A DNA stretch of 31,108 nucleotides from CAZUXE01 sp964624585 (GCA_964624585.1 CAZUXE010000017.1:1-31108); one strand, 5' to 3'; positions 22,011 to 30,984 are shown, numbered from the stretch's first letter. Numbers and translations are program-made. Notes: generated by a model not told the origin, from the letters alone.

Positions 22011-23615
22011 ATGACGAAACGCTTTATCGTTTCGACGGCTTTGGTTGCATTAGTATTGACGGCATTAACAGGATGTGGAAACCATCCGCCTACAATAACA
22101 GGAGTTATTGCTTCTCCAAGTAAAGTGCAACCCGGAGAAAAAGCTTCTCTTACATGTACTGCTACAGATGCAGATGGTGACAACTTAGCATACAAGTGGG
22201 AATCATCTATTAAAAGCGGCGTTATATCTGAAAACGCATCATTCAACTGGACTGCACCAAAAGACAGCGGCACATACAGGTTCTATGTAACTGTAAGTGA
22301 TGAAAAAGGTGGCGTTGCATACGATTCATCTCTTTCTATAAAGGTAGCCTACAAAGGTATTGGAGCCGTAACAATGCTTGCACCTTTTGATATTGGCACA
22401 AGAAAAGCCCATATTATGTGGACTAGCGCTAACCAGTCGTGGATGGGCTATGAAATTTACCGTTCTGAAACACCTGGTGTCTCAGCATACGATAAACTTC
22501 TTACAACCTTTACCTATGCAAATGGTTATAATCGACTTGATACCACCTATGAAGATAAGCAACTGCAACCCGGCAAAAAGTACTACTATGCTATACAAGT
22601 TATTGATTCTGCTGGAAACAAGGTTTTTTCAGAACCTATGACATTAACTACCGCAAGCTTTGAATACATGGGTAACAAACAATCCCTTGGCGGTGGACAT
22701 GCTGTACGATTGGATATCCACGGAAGTAATGTTTTCTGTGCCGCTCGCGAACAAGGCGTTAAGATATTCACCATTGCTTCCGGAGGACTAAGCGGAGGAC
22801 CTGCAATTGGCCATCCAAACGGAGATAATAGCGCTTGGGCATATGACTTAGTTGTAAGTAGTGTAAATAATAAGGACTTGCTGCATGTCGCTTATGGAAG
22901 AGGCGGCTACATGGCTTATGATATTACTAACTCCTTCGCACCGGACAGTCAATTGATCCAAACGACAACTATACTAGGTGGTGAAGCACGTACAGTTTTT
23001 GTATCAGGTAGCTCAGTATTCGTAGGATGCACTAATCCAGCCACAAATACTAATACTCTGGTTTATTTCAATTATAGCACACCCGGCACAGTATTTATTG
23101 ATACCATTGCTGATATTCCAGAAGATATCCATGTCACTAATAATCATATCTATGTTGCTGTGGGAAAAAGTGGACTTCAGATACTCAGCTTTGATCCTTC
23201 CAACACTACTCATCCAATACAGGATGTAAAGTTATTTTCAACCTACGATGAAGTACATCGCGTTTTCGTAGCTGCAAACTTTGCATATTTAGCTGCAGGT
23301 GATCAGGGAGCTATAGTAGTGGATATTTCTAATCCTGGCAATCCAACTGAATCTGTAAAATGGGCCGGCGATAAAGGCAGCAATGCTCAGGGAATTCAAA
23401 CTTCCAGTAACATTGTTTATGTAGCAGACGGTAAATACGGCCTACGTGTTCTTAATCTTACCGATCCCAAGTATCCAAAACATATCGCGACAAAGGATAT
23501 CAAGGATAAAGTAGGTGATTTTAACCTGATGGACGTGGTGATTCGAACCGAAGGCACATGGACTCAGGCAATACTCGCCGACTGGAACAACGCACTTCAT
23601 ATGATTCGCTGGTAG
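22011..23615 (+). CDS. Lipoprotein with PKD-like, FnIII-like and LVIVD-type propeller segments
   Basis: 534 residues; ATG behind AAGGAGG. Lipoprotein signal peptide ending LTALTGC with the lipidated Cys at 22. Residues ~26-112 are a PKD/Ig-like domain (CTATDADGDNLAYKWESS, then GTYRFYVTVSDEKGG). Residues ~115-212 look like fibronectin type III (GYEIYRSETPG, then PGKKYYYAIQVIDSAGN). The rest holds repeats of LVIVD type, for example AYLAAGDQGAIVVDISNPGNP and VYVADGKYGLRVLNLTDPKYP, which form a beta-propeller. It is presumably anchored at the cell envelope and involved in binding or adhesion; no catalytic motif is visible. It is monocistronic, transcribed divergently from grpE and closed by the terminator at 23637. 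Confidence 0.85.
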   Translation: MTKRFIVSTALVALVLTALTGCGNHPPTITGVIASPSKVQPGEKASLTCTATDADGDNLAYKWESSIKSGVISENASFNWTAPKDSGTYRFYVTVSDEKGGVAYDSSLSIKVAYKGIGAVTMLAPFDIGTRKAHIMWTSANQSWMGYEIYRSETPGVSAYDKLLTTFTYANGYNRLDTTYEDKQLQPGKKYYYAIQVIDSAGNKVFSEPMTLTTASFEYMGNKQSLGGGHAVRLDIHGSNVFCAAREQGVKIFTIASGGLSGGPAIGHPNGDNSAWAYDLVVSSVNNKDLLHVAYGRGGYMAYDITNSFAPDSQLIQTTTILGGEARTVFVSGSSVFVGCTNPATNTNTLVYFNYSTPGTVFIDTIADIPEDIHVTNNHIYVAVGKSGLQILSFDPSNTTHPIQDVKLFSTYDEVHRVFVAANFAYLAAGDQGAIVVDISNPGNPTESVKWAGDKGSNAQGIQTSSNIVYVADGKYGLRVLNLTDPKYPKHIATKDIKDKVGDFNLMDVVIRTEGTWTQAILADWNNALHMIRW

Positions 23616-23636
23616 AATTAAAATTTTGGAAAACTT

Positions 23637-23661
23637 GAGGGGCCATTGGCCCCTCTTTTTT
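23637..23661 (+). terminator. Rho-independent terminator of the lipoprotein gene
   Basis: GAGGGGCC-att-GGCCCCTC followed by TTTTTT: an 8-bp perfect, GC-rich stem with a 3-nt loop and U-run, 22 nt after the stop codon. On the opposite strand there is no comparable T-run, so it probably serves only the rightward gene. Confidence 0.95.
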
Positions 23662-23859
23662 ATATGTTTTAATTTAGAAATAAATCCGACAATTGATTAC
23701 GAATACTAATAAATAATTCAATTATCTTGACGACTAAAATATGTATTTAGGGTATAATCTTGCTAATAGTTATTTTAATTAAACCTCGCGCGGCTATGGC
23801 AAAACGAAACATCTAAAATTAGGTAAATTACAAGCAAGAATAAAAGAATACAAACAGGA

Positions 23860-25428
23860 TTAAATATCGTACGGTGAAAGCACAGTATCAGCTGGTTCTA
23901 ATATCGGCTCTGGAAACTCCTCAACAAAATGTAGTCCACGCGACTCCCTCCGCACAAGGGCGCATCTAAGAATTAAATCACCAACAAGTAGGCGGTTACG
24001 TATCTGCTGAATCATTGGACTAAAGGCGTCCGACGGATACAATGCATTAAACTCACTTTTCAATTCGGCAAATATCTCTCTTCCCTTTTGCATTGCCTCT
24101 GTTGAACGTACAATACCTGCAAACTTCCACATAGTTTGTTTTATAGAAGACCGAATAGAATTAAGCAATGAAGGATCTTCTATACTACGTTGATGACGAT
24201 AGGGAGGCGCAATCTTCTGATTTGCATTCAAAGGAACATTCTCTTCAACAGCAGCACGCGCCGCTCTATCTGCAAATACCAAGGCTTCAAGCAATGAATT
24301 TGAAGCAAGACGATTAGCGCCATGGACTCCGGTATGAGCGCATTCTCCAGCAGCATAAAGACCGAATATTGAGGTTCTGCCCCATAAATCGGTACGAACG
24401 CCTCCTACCGAATAATGCGCCGCAGGAACCACCGGTATAGGTTCAGAAGTTATATCAAGACCGAAACGACGACAGGTTTCCTCAATCATGGGAAAACGTT
24501 GATGTATACGCTCACGCGGTATTGGCGAAAGGTCAAGAAGCATGTAATCTAATCGGTGAATCCTAAGTTCATTGTAAATAGCTCTGGCAACAATACTTCG
24601 CGGCGCCATTTCAGCGTCGGGATGATATTTAAGCATAAAACGTTCACCGTTAGGAGCCTTTAGAAGTCCACCTTCACCCCTGACCGCTTCAGTGATAAGA
24701 AATGCCCTACCATCAAGCTTGTAACCATAAAGAGTAGTTGGATGAAACTGAATAAACTCAAGATTAGAAACCGCAGCACCTGCCCGCCATGCCATAGCCA
24801 CACCGTCACCGGTTGCAATGGAAGGATTTGTTGTATGCTCATAAAGCCTGCATAATCCGCCAGTTGCAAGCATCAGTACCCGCGAGTGAATTTCTGTAAA
24901 CTCCCCTGCACGATGGTCAAAACTCCATGCCCCTCTGCAACGCCCCTGCTCATCTTTCAATAAATCAATAACGTAATGATGCTCAAGAATCTCAATATTG
25001 GGTGATGACCTAACCGCTTTAATAAGCCCCCATTCAATAGCCTGTCCCGTCGTATCCGCAACGTGCGCAACCCTACGCCGACTATGTCCACCTTCTATAG
25101 TAAGCTGCAGATGTCCATCTTCAGCTGAAAAGTCGATATCAAGATTATTAAGTTCTTGAACTAAGCTAGGCCCTTCTGAAACCATTACTTTTACAGCATC
25201 TTCATTGCAGAGACCATAACCTGCTTTAATTGTATCGTGAAAATGTTCATCAGGCGAATCATCAGGTCCCAAGGCCGCTGCTATTCCTCCCTGAGCATAA
25301 TTGGTATTAGATTCAGAGTCATCTTTCTTAGTTAGAATCAATACCTTTCCGTGTTTGGACATACGATAGGCAAACCACAGTCCAGCCATTCCAGAACCAA
25401 CAATAAGGAAATCTGTTTCTATTTTCAC
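23860..25428 (-). CDS. nadB: L-aspartate oxidase
   Basis: 522 residues from the GTG at 25428, which has AAAAGGAG (25438-25445) 9 nt ahead and yields MKIETDFLIVGSGMAGL. A longer frame to a TTG at 25467 adds 13 residues in front of the FAD motif and is unlikely. Motifs: dinucleotide-binding GSGMAG (11-16), TNYAQGGIAA, EGGHSRRRVAHVADTTG, EFIQFHPT, RAIYNEL, and SVGGVRTDLWGRTSIFGLYAAGECAHTGVHGANRLASNSLLEALVF. These separate NadB from fumarate reductase and succinate dehydrogenase subunits. It oxidises L-aspartate to iminoaspartate, the first step of NAD synthesis, which NadA and NadC complete; neither is in the window. It follows the exported protein at 25541 on the same strand after 112 nt. Confidence 0.95.
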   Translation of the reverse strand: MKIETDFLIVGSGMAGLWFAYRMSKHGKVLILTKKDDSESNTNYAQGGIAAALGPDDSPDEHFHDTIKAGYGLCNEDAVKVMVSEGPSLVQELNNLDIDFSAEDGHLQLTIEGGHSRRRVAHVADTTGQAIEWGLIKAVRSSPNIEILEHHYVIDLLKDEQGRCRGAWSFDHRAGEFTEIHSRVLMLATGGLCRLYEHTTNPSIATGDGVAMAWRAGAAVSNLEFIQFHPTTLYGYKLDGRAFLITEAVRGEGGLLKAPNGERFMLKYHPDAEMAPRSIVARAIYNELRIHRLDYMLLDLSPIPRERIHQRFPMIEETCRRFGLDITSEPIPVVPAAHYSVGGVRTDLWGRTSIFGLYAAGECAHTGVHGANRLASNSLLEALVFADRAARAAVEENVPLNANQKIAPPYRHQRSIEDPSLLNSIRSSIKQTMWKFAGIVRSTEAMQKGREIFAELKSEFNALYPSDAFSPMIQQIRNRLLVGDLILRCALVRRESRGLHFVEEFPEPILEPADTVLSPYDI

Positions 25429-25540
25429 AAAATATGACTCCTTTTCATTGAGTATACTTCGATACAAGATATCACAAACTTTTCGTATAGATTAAGGTAG
25501 GTAGAAGCAGGTATAAGAGATTCTTTCAAGTAGAGGATAA

Positions 25541-26212
25541 TTATTTCCCGAAATGATAGGTTAACTTCAAACCAGGAGCATTAGGATCTACCACAGGTTC
25601 AAGTCCCAAACGTGGTGACTCTGTCGGCGGAGAAAAGAATGCCACATCAAAAACACTTATTATTCGAGTCAATACCATAACACCAAAGATTATATTTGAA
25701 GTACCTTCTGAATTTCTCATTGCAGTACGCTGACGTAAGTAGCGCACTTTTGCAGAATCTGATTTCCAAACCCAAGCGTCATCTCCTACATAAGCACGTG
25801 CAGCAATATAAGCCTTTTGAGCAGGTAAATCTTTAGGATAGGCCTTTCTGGCTTTTATTGCAAGTGATTGATTGTAGAGATCTGAGGAGAGAAATTCCTC
25901 CATTTTCGAATAATATTTTTCATTAGGATTAGAGGGATTTGCACCAGCATCCATTACAGCCATTTGTCTCGATACATTTCTTTTATTCGCTGCATCCCAA
26001 GTAAACCCAAGCATACTTGTAACCGCAAGGCCATCTGCCCACATCAAAATTTCTCCCTTAAGCTTGTAACCCCTTAAAAGTTCACCGGTACCGGGATAAA
26101 TAAGCGAAGCCCATGGAGCAAATTTTTCACCAAAAGTCATTTCACTATTTACATTTGCGGGTTGGGACTGAAGCTCTGCTCCCAAAAAAGTAAGCGCTAG
26201 AAATAAAGTCAT
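25541..26212 (-). CDS. Exported protein of unknown function
   Basis: 223 residues; ATG preceded by AAGGAGG. A hydrophobic N-terminus (MTLFLALTFLGAELQS) suggests export. The segment FAPWASLIYPGTGELLRGYKLKGEILMWADGLAVTSMLGF resembles small envelope proteins with the SLxxPGxGqlxxG-type turn (DUF5683-like), but I cannot place it with certainty. A second hydrophobic segment is NIIFGVMVLTRIISVFDVAFF near 178-198. It starts 15 nt behind the M6 peptidase gene and is probably co-transcribed with it, so a role in the envelope or alongside that secreted enzyme is conceivable but unproven. Confidence 0.75.
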   Translation of the reverse strand: MTLFLALTFLGAELQSQPANVNSEMTFGEKFAPWASLIYPGTGELLRGYKLKGEILMWADGLAVTSMLGFTWDAANKRNVSRQMAVMDAGANPSNPNEKYYSKMEEFLSSDLYNQSLAIKARKAYPKDLPAQKAYIAARAYVGDDAWVWKSDSAKVRYLRQRTAMRNSEGTSNIIFGVMVLTRIISVFDVAFFSPPTESPRLGLEPVVDPNAPGLKLTYHFGK

Positions 26213-26227
26213 TATCTTCCTCCTTAA

Positions 26228-29200
26228 TTACCGGATTACACCGAACTTGTAAAGTTTTACCGTTTTGGAATCGCCCTTTAAGGCCTCTACACGGATAATA
26301 TAGAGACCAGGAGTTAGATTGGGAAGCAAGGAATCAAGAATAATGTCATTTTCCGCATTAGTCGCAATATGAGAAGGATGAAGTTCAGAAATAAGTTTAC
26401 CGGAAATATCGAATATATGAATATTCAATTTGTCGATATCTCCTAATTTCACATGAAGATATCCCTTATCTGTAAGAGGATTTGGATATACGTAAAGTTC
26501 GGATAAGACTTCAGATGAAGACGGTGGAGCGCTAAATTTAGTATCTATCAATCTGGTATTATGATAGTTATTCATCAATCCAGACCAAAGGGTTTTGCTA
26601 GCCTTAGTTTTCCAAACCTGCACCATACCACTATCAACTCCAGCAATAATTTCACTTTTACCGTCAGCATTCAAGTCACTCAGCAGAAATCCTCGCCCTA
26701 TTGGATGACGCGCATACATGGTTTCATAAGGTTTATTCTCTAAAGGATCAAGCAAATATACACCATGATCCGGAGAAGCCATTGCAATTTCGGGAACAGC
26801 ATCTCCATCAAAATCGCCAATCAGGGGTGGAGAAGGGAAATAAAACGGAGAATTAATGGTTAAAAGATAAGTCAGTCCCCCATATTGAAATGGAACTTTG
26901 GTTTTATAGGTTTTAGGAAAAACCTTTGGAAATCCTGAAACCGCGGTACCGTTTCCTTCAATTGCCCATAAACCGTTTGCCGCTCCAAAAATTACCTCAG
27001 GCAAGTTGTCGCCATTTAAATCAGCCACAGCAGGGGAAGTAAGCGGGGTTTTGAACGCGCGGGTTGAGGTATATTTGATATGACCATCCATGGAAACAAC
27101 ATAATATTTATACTGCTTATACTCATAGGCAAAACACAGTATCTCACGCTCTCCATCACCATCAATATCTACAACTATTGGAGGTATATCATCCTGACCT
27201 GAACCTGCCCCCAACGAAACAGGAAAACCTTTCTGCACAGTTCCAGCAGCATCAAGAAGATAAAGCTCTCCAGAAGAGGCAAGTAAAACGTAACGTAAAG
27301 GAGAATCAGATACCAGTGCAAAACCCGGTCTTATCTCTTCACCCAATTTCACAGGATAACCTGAAATTAACGAAAGGGAATCGTTTGCGTAATTAAATGC
27401 GTAAATTGAACCGAATTCATCCACAGCCATTATCTCTAAATCATCATCGTTGTCCATATCCACAAGCATAGGAGCGGCAAAACTGCGTCCGGAAAGTTTA
27501 TATGGAGAGCCTGATATTTCAGAAGGATGATTATTCATAAGAGAATCATAAACAGCAAGTCTACCCTTAAAACCAAGAATAACTATCTCTGATTTTCCAT
27601 CCCCATTAATATCGCCAATCGCAGGAGGGGAAGCAAGGGAATCTAGAAAGAATAGATATGTTGTATTGGTGCCGTATCTCTCAGCTGTTTTCTTCCAAAC
27701 TTCCACAGAGGTAGCAGTTCCAGAAGACAATCCAAAGGCCAATAATTCCTTACTGCCGTCCCCATCAATATCATGAGTAAGCATGGCTGAAAACTTTTTA
27801 ATTGACTGTGCCTGCTGCGGGAAAGCGGCAAGTTTATCTTCAAAGCTGATTTTGATCCTCATTAAGGTATCGCTTGGATCAAGTACTTCTATACTGATTC
27901 CTGACTTCCCATAATAACCGTCTGAGGAAGGATTGGAATTAGGATTAAAGGAAGGGTTTCCTCCATCTTCCTTAAAGAATGGGTCAAATTTAGAACCCTG
28001 AATGGCATAGGTACCTGTGGAACGTAACAGTAACTCGTAGTCCTGAATTCCATCAGCCTCTTCCATATCCACGGCATTATGCAATCCAAAAGCCCTCCAC
28101 GCATTTACAAAATTAGTTTTACCGTATTTGTCAATCAAATCTTCATCTACATGCCATATGATAATGCCTGAACCAGGCTGATAAGTATCGAATTCCCCGT
28201 CATTCATCCATATAGGAACCCCACCTTCAACATCAACCACAGCAGTATCCTTACTACCACGAAGATTATCCTGACGATTCTCTATAAGAAAATATTCCTG
28301 AGGATTTCCAGCAGCATCGTAACGAATTGGAACTAAAACAGTAGTAGGACGCTTACCCTGCTCCCAAGCCGGAATATCAAGGGTATCCATAACAGCTGCA
28401 AAAATACCTACTGTTGTATCAGATGTAACAACTATAGGATCTTCCCAACCAAAATGATAGCGATGAAAGGCATCGTGCATAGATGGAATCTGCCCTGAAG
28501 GCTTCCCTAACCAACCGCCCCCACCCATAAGAGACCAGGAACCAACTCCCTGAGTGTAACCTTTTACATCATAAAGATCATAGGCCCCAAGCAAATGAGC
28601 AAATTCGTGATAGAGAATTCCAGGCAACCCGAACATAACACCCTCAACACGTGGACTTTCAGGAACAATAGATGCCGTGGATATATGAATACCGCCTAAA
28701 TCTACATAACTCTTACCCGAATATGCCTGCAAAGCCCCAGGAGTAACGGTAGCTGACGCAAGATCTGCAAAATAGCCATAAGGTTTAGATGATTGTATGG
28801 TGCTTCCGGCATGGAAAATAACTATCATATCAAATGTTTTGCCTGAATAACTCTTTTTATACTTGGAAAAATCTATCTCCGAATCCTTTGCAGCCTCAAG
28901 CAAAGCGTCCCGCATAAATAAAGTAATACCTCTATCCAGATTAGAAGTATCGCCATAGAAAGTCATTTTGTGAGGAAGCTGATAGGCTCTAAAAGGTTCT
29001 TTTGGATAAACATCGTATTCAATCTGCAAACGTCCCCTGGAATTCATAAGATAGAAATTCCTAAGACCTTGCATTTGATTCGCAAAATAGGTTCTATCAT
29101 GAGGAGGATCATAGGCTAAACCATCAGATGGATTTCCAAAGCCTGAAAGATTCATCTTCCCATTACCCCATGTTGTACTATCATCATCTTCCTGAAATTC

Positions 29201-29437
29201 AACCCGCAAAGCTAATACTCTAAGGGTTTCAGGAACATCAATCCCCAATTGCGCTCTGGAATGCAAGTATTCACCGGCCAGCGTATTTATACGACTAGGC
29301 GTAGTTGCATATCTATAAATCATTGCCCCCAAAGCGGTATCTACACTTGGGGAAACAATAGGTATGGGCAGTTCTAATTTATCAGCCCAAAGCAGGGTTG
29401 AGACCGCTACTATAGTAACTGCAAGCTTTTTAAGCAT
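26228..29437 (-). CDS. Secreted M6-family metallopeptidase with FG-GAP repeats and C-terminal sorting domain
   Basis: 1069 residues; ATG with GGAG 8 nt ahead. Signal peptide MLKKLAVTIVAVSTLLWA. The M6 (immune inhibitor A-like) domain has the zinc motif HEFAHLLGAYDLYD (H277, E278, H281 and a downstream Asp) and VGSWSLMGGGGWLG as a Met-turn region. The middle carries seven FG-GAP/VCBS-like repeats with calcium-loop patterns: DIDGDGSKE, DINGDGKSE, DMDNDDDLE, DIDGDGERE, DLNGDNLPE, DFDGDAVPE and DLNADGKSE. The last ~92 residues (978-1069), SELYVYPNPLTDKGYLHVKL to the LTPGLYIIRVE strand and KLYKFGVIR, match type IX (Por) secretion C-terminal sorting domains. The enzyme should be released or anchored at the cell surface and cleave extracellular protein. 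Confidence 0.92.
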   Translation of the reverse strand: MLKKLAVTIVAVSTLLWADKLELPIPIVSPSVDTALGAMIYRYATTPSRINTLAGEYLHSRAQLGIDVPETLRVLALRVEFQEDDDSTTWGNGKMNLSGFGNPSDGLAYDPPHDRTYFANQMQGLRNFYLMNSRGRLQIEYDVYPKEPFRAYQLPHKMTFYGDTSNLDRGITLFMRDALLEAAKDSEIDFSKYKKSYSGKTFDMIVIFHAGSTIQSSKPYGYFADLASATVTPGALQAYSGKSYVDLGGIHISTASIVPESPRVEGVMFGLPGILYHEFAHLLGAYDLYDVKGYTQGVGSWSLMGGGGWLGKPSGQIPSMHDAFHRYHFGWEDPIVVTSDTTVGIFAAVMDTLDIPAWEQGKRPTTVLVPIRYDAAGNPQEYFLIENRQDNLRGSKDTAVVDVEGGVPIWMNDGEFDTYQPGSGIIIWHVDEDLIDKYGKTNFVNAWRAFGLHNAVDMEEADGIQDYELLLRSTGTYAIQGSKFDPFFKEDGGNPSFNPNSNPSSDGYYGKSGISIEVLDPSDTLMRIKISFEDKLAAFPQQAQSIKKFSAMLTHDIDGDGSKELLAFGLSSGTATSVEVWKKTAERYGTNTTYLFFLDSLASPPAIGDINGDGKSEIVILGFKGRLAVYDSLMNNHPSEISGSPYKLSGRSFAAPMLVDMDNDDDLEIMAVDEFGSIYAFNYANDSLSLISGYPVKLGEEIRPGFALVSDSPLRYVLLASSGELYLLDAAGTVQKGFPVSLGAGSGQDDIPPIVVDIDGDGEREILCFAYEYKQYKYYVVSMDGHIKYTSTRAFKTPLTSPAVADLNGDNLPEVIFGAANGLWAIEGNGTAVSGFPKVFPKTYKTKVPFQYGGLTYLLTINSPFYFPSPPLIGDFDGDAVPEIAMASPDHGVYLLDPLENKPYETMYARHPIGRGFLLSDLNADGKSEIIAGVDSGMVQVWKTKASKTLWSGLMNNYHNTRLIDTKFSAPPSSSEVLSELYVYPNPLTDKGYLHVKLGDIDKLNIHIFDISGKLISELHPSHIATNAENDIILDSLLPNLTPGLYIIRVEALKGDSKTVKLYKFGVIR

Positions 29438-29619
29438 ATGCGTTTCTCCGTGTTTTTATCTGCTTCCATAGAAAGAAGCGGATTCTTTTTTTGATTCTTT
29501 CACCAAATAGTTGACAGAGTACGGTATCAATCAATGTTAAATTATCATAATCACGTACCTACCAATATAGAACCTTGAAAGGTCTCAACTACCTCCATTT
29601 TTAATATACGACATACAAA

Positions 29620-29704
29620 CGGAGAGAGAGGGATTTGAACCCCCGAGGCGTTGCCGCCTACGCGATTTCGAGTCGCGCGCAATCGTCCACTCTGCCATCT
29701 CTCC
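29620..29704 (-). tRNA. tRNA-Ser(CGA)
   Basis: Minus strand: acceptor GGAGAGA/TCTCTCC, anticodon stem CGCGA/TCGCG around the loop CTCGAAA (anticodon CGA), a long class II variable arm with GGCG/CGCC, the T-arm loop TTCAAAT and discriminator G. No CCA is encoded. It lies 42 nt downstream of tadA; a TTGCTA-16 bp-TAGAAT pair exists but would start inside the tRNA, so processing from the tadA transcript is more likely. Confidence 0.95.
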
Positions 29705-29746
29705 AAAAATTCTAATCTCACAACACATCCTAGCAAATGACACAGT

Positions 29747-30208
29747 TCATTTAGCTACCCGCCGCCTACGAAAAAAGGACTGCATCAAGCCCGATGCTTC
29801 GTCAGCCAACACCCCTTCTGTAACTTCAAAGCGATGATTCAAACGCTCATCACTCCCAAATTGAAACAATGAGACCAAAGCGCCAAATTTAGGATCACGA
29901 GCGCCAAACACTACATGAGGCAATCTAGCCAAAACTGCAGCTCCCGCACACATAAAACAAGGTTCCACAGTAACATATAACGTGGAATCAAGCAGTCGCC
30001 ACGATTTAAGAAACGCTGCGGCAGCGGTAAGGGCAATCATTTCAGCATGTGCGGTTGCATCTTGCAGTCTTTCAGTTTGATTATGACCCTTGCCAATTAC
30101 TTGACCTTTATAAACTACTACCGCACCTATAGGAACTTCATCTTCTGCATAGGCCCTTTTCGCCTCCCTTAAAGCCTCTTGCATCCATCGTTCATCGAGG
30201 TTCAGCAA
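29747..30208 (-). CDS. tadA: tRNA-specific adenosine deaminase
   Basis: 153 residues from a TTG with AAGGAG about 10 nt ahead. The deaminase motif is complete: HAE (54-56, with E56 as proton shuttle) and PCFMC (83-87, zinc ligands C84 and C87), with the conserved VPIGAVVV and GHNQTE. The C-terminal LMQSFFRRRR is typical of TadA rather than guanine or cytosine deaminases. TadA converts A34 to inosine in tRNA-Arg(ACG), and that tRNA is encoded only about 660 nt away in this window. ATG at codon 9 is an alternative start without a good ribosome site. Confidence 0.94.
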   Translation of the reverse strand: MLNLDERWMQEALREAKRAYAEDEVPIGAVVVYKGQVIGKGHNQTERLQDATAHAEMIALTAAAAFLKSWRLLDSTLYVTVEPCFMCAGAAVLARLPHVVFGARDPKFGALVSLFQFGSDERLNHRFEVTEGVLADEASGLMQSFFRRRRVAK

Positions 30209-30253
30209 AATAAAAAATCTCCTTTTTCCTCATCCTCATTGCATTTATCTATA

Positions 30254-30281
30254 AGAATAACGAGAACTTGGATTCTGTCAA
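30254..30281 (-). promoter_or_regulatory. Promoter of tadA (and probably tRNA-Ser)
   Basis: On the minus strand TTGACA (30281-30276) and TATTCT (30259-30254) with a 16-bp spacer. The -35 is consensus, the -10 matches four of six positions. The leader to the TTG at 30208 is about 40 nt. Confidence 0.6.
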
Positions 30282-30373
30282 GCTGCATCTTTCCTAACTA
30301 AAACCGTAGCTATCTTCATTAAGACAGGGAAAATATTTTAAAAAAGGATGTTCTTTATCTCCAATTCCTGGTT

Positions 30374-30754
30374 CTAAGAAAAGACTGCTTTCCCAATCCC
30401 TAACCCAAGCACAACTGCAAATACTCCTAAAACTACGTTAGCAGCTACATTCAAACCTGCCATTCCCCACATACCGCGATTCGCAAATTCAAGCGTTTCA
30501 TAAGAGAAGGCCGAAAATGTGGTAAAAGCTCCCAAAAAACCTACAGTAAGCGCCAATCGCAAAGATGGCGATATCGTATCGGCATTAAGCATCCAATCAA
30601 AAAGAAAACCGATAATTAAACATCCGGCGACGTTGACCGTCAAGGTTCCCCATGCAAAATTTTTTCCCATAACCCTGTGAACCAAACTGGATAGGCCATA
30701 TCTGGAAACAGCGCCCAAGGCGCCTGCTATGGATATAAATAATATCTTTAGCAT
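30374..30754 (-). CDS. crcB: Fluoride efflux channel FluC/CrcB
   Basis: 126 residues with four hydrophobic segments, the normal size. Family motifs: GALGAVSRYGL near the N-terminus, GTLTVNVAGCLIIGFLFD (with the conserved Asn), and VGFLGAFTTFSAFSYETLE, the Phe-box region lining the ion pathway, then NVVLGVFAVVLGLGIG. It works as a dual-topology dimer in the inner membrane and expels fluoride. It is a single gene here. A fluoride riboswitch was looked for in front and is not evident. The ribosome site is weak (AAGGGGG, 12 nt from the ATG). Confidence 0.93.
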   Translation of the reverse strand: MLKILFISIAGALGAVSRYGLSSLVHRVMGKNFAWGTLTVNVAGCLIIGFLFDWMLNADTISPSLRLALTVGFLGAFTTFSAFSYETLEFANRGMWGMAGLNVAANVVLGVFAVVLGLGIGKAVFS

Positions 30755-30816
30755 TTGGAGTCAAATCCCCCTTGATATTAATTTCTTTTACGCTTTTGAA
30801 AAACACCAATATATCA

Positions 30817-30849
30817 ATGCAAGGGACAACCTTAAGTTGTCCCTTGCAT
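30817..30849. terminator. Strong 14-bp hairpin between tRNA-Arg and crcB
   Basis: ATGCAAGGGACAAC-cttaa-GTTGTCCCTTGCAT: 14 perfect pairs and a 5-nt loop, 22 nt downstream of the tRNA-Arg 3' end. A T-run is missing on both strands (TGATATATTGG on the minus strand). It may act as a terminator or processing element for the tRNA transcript, or as an RNA stem in the crcB leader. Confidence 0.5.
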
Positions 30850-30871
30850 AAAGTATCTATAAAAAGTAACA

Positions 30872-30945
30872 TACGCCCGGAGGGATTCGAACCCCCAACC
30901 TTCTGATCCGTAGTCAGACGCACTGTCCAGTTGTGCTACGGGCGC
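30872..30945 (-). tRNA. tRNA-Arg(ACG)
   Basis: Minus strand: acceptor GCGCCCG/CGGGCGT (G1-U72 pair), D-arm GCAC/GTGC, anticodon stem TCTGA/TCAGA with loop CTACGGA (anticodon ACG, wobble position expected to be inosine made by TadA), T-arm GGGGG/CCTCC (one G-U) with loop TTCGAAT, discriminator A. CCA is not encoded. Confidence 0.96.
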
Positions 30946-30956
30946 ACGAAAGTAGT

Positions 30957-30984
30957 ATTTTAGCCATACCAAAGGCTTTGTCAA
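30957..30984 (-). promoter_or_regulatory. Promoter of tRNA-Arg
   Basis: On the minus strand TTGACA (30984-30979), 16-bp spacer, TAAAAT (30962-30957). The -10 ends 11 nt before the tRNA 5' end. The 11-bp array begins about 60 bp upstream of the -35. Confidence 0.85.

Noticed and set aside
23727..23758. TTGACG and TATAAT pointing right in the space after the lipoprotein terminator
   Set aside because: The spacer is 20 bp, whereas all convincing promoters here use 16-17 bp, and no rightward gene or RNA follows.
29705..29735. Separate promoter for tRNA-Ser (TTGCTA-16-TAGAAT)
   Set aside because: The -10 is only 4 nt from the tRNA 5' end, so transcription would begin inside the tRNA; processing from the tadA message is simpler.
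30755..30816. Fluoride riboswitch ahead of crcB
   Set aside because: The conserved elements of the crcB motif RNA (the GGNGAUGG-type start and AAUGAxxCCUAC-type end) are not seen in the leader; only a GACTCC near the ATG is vaguely similar.
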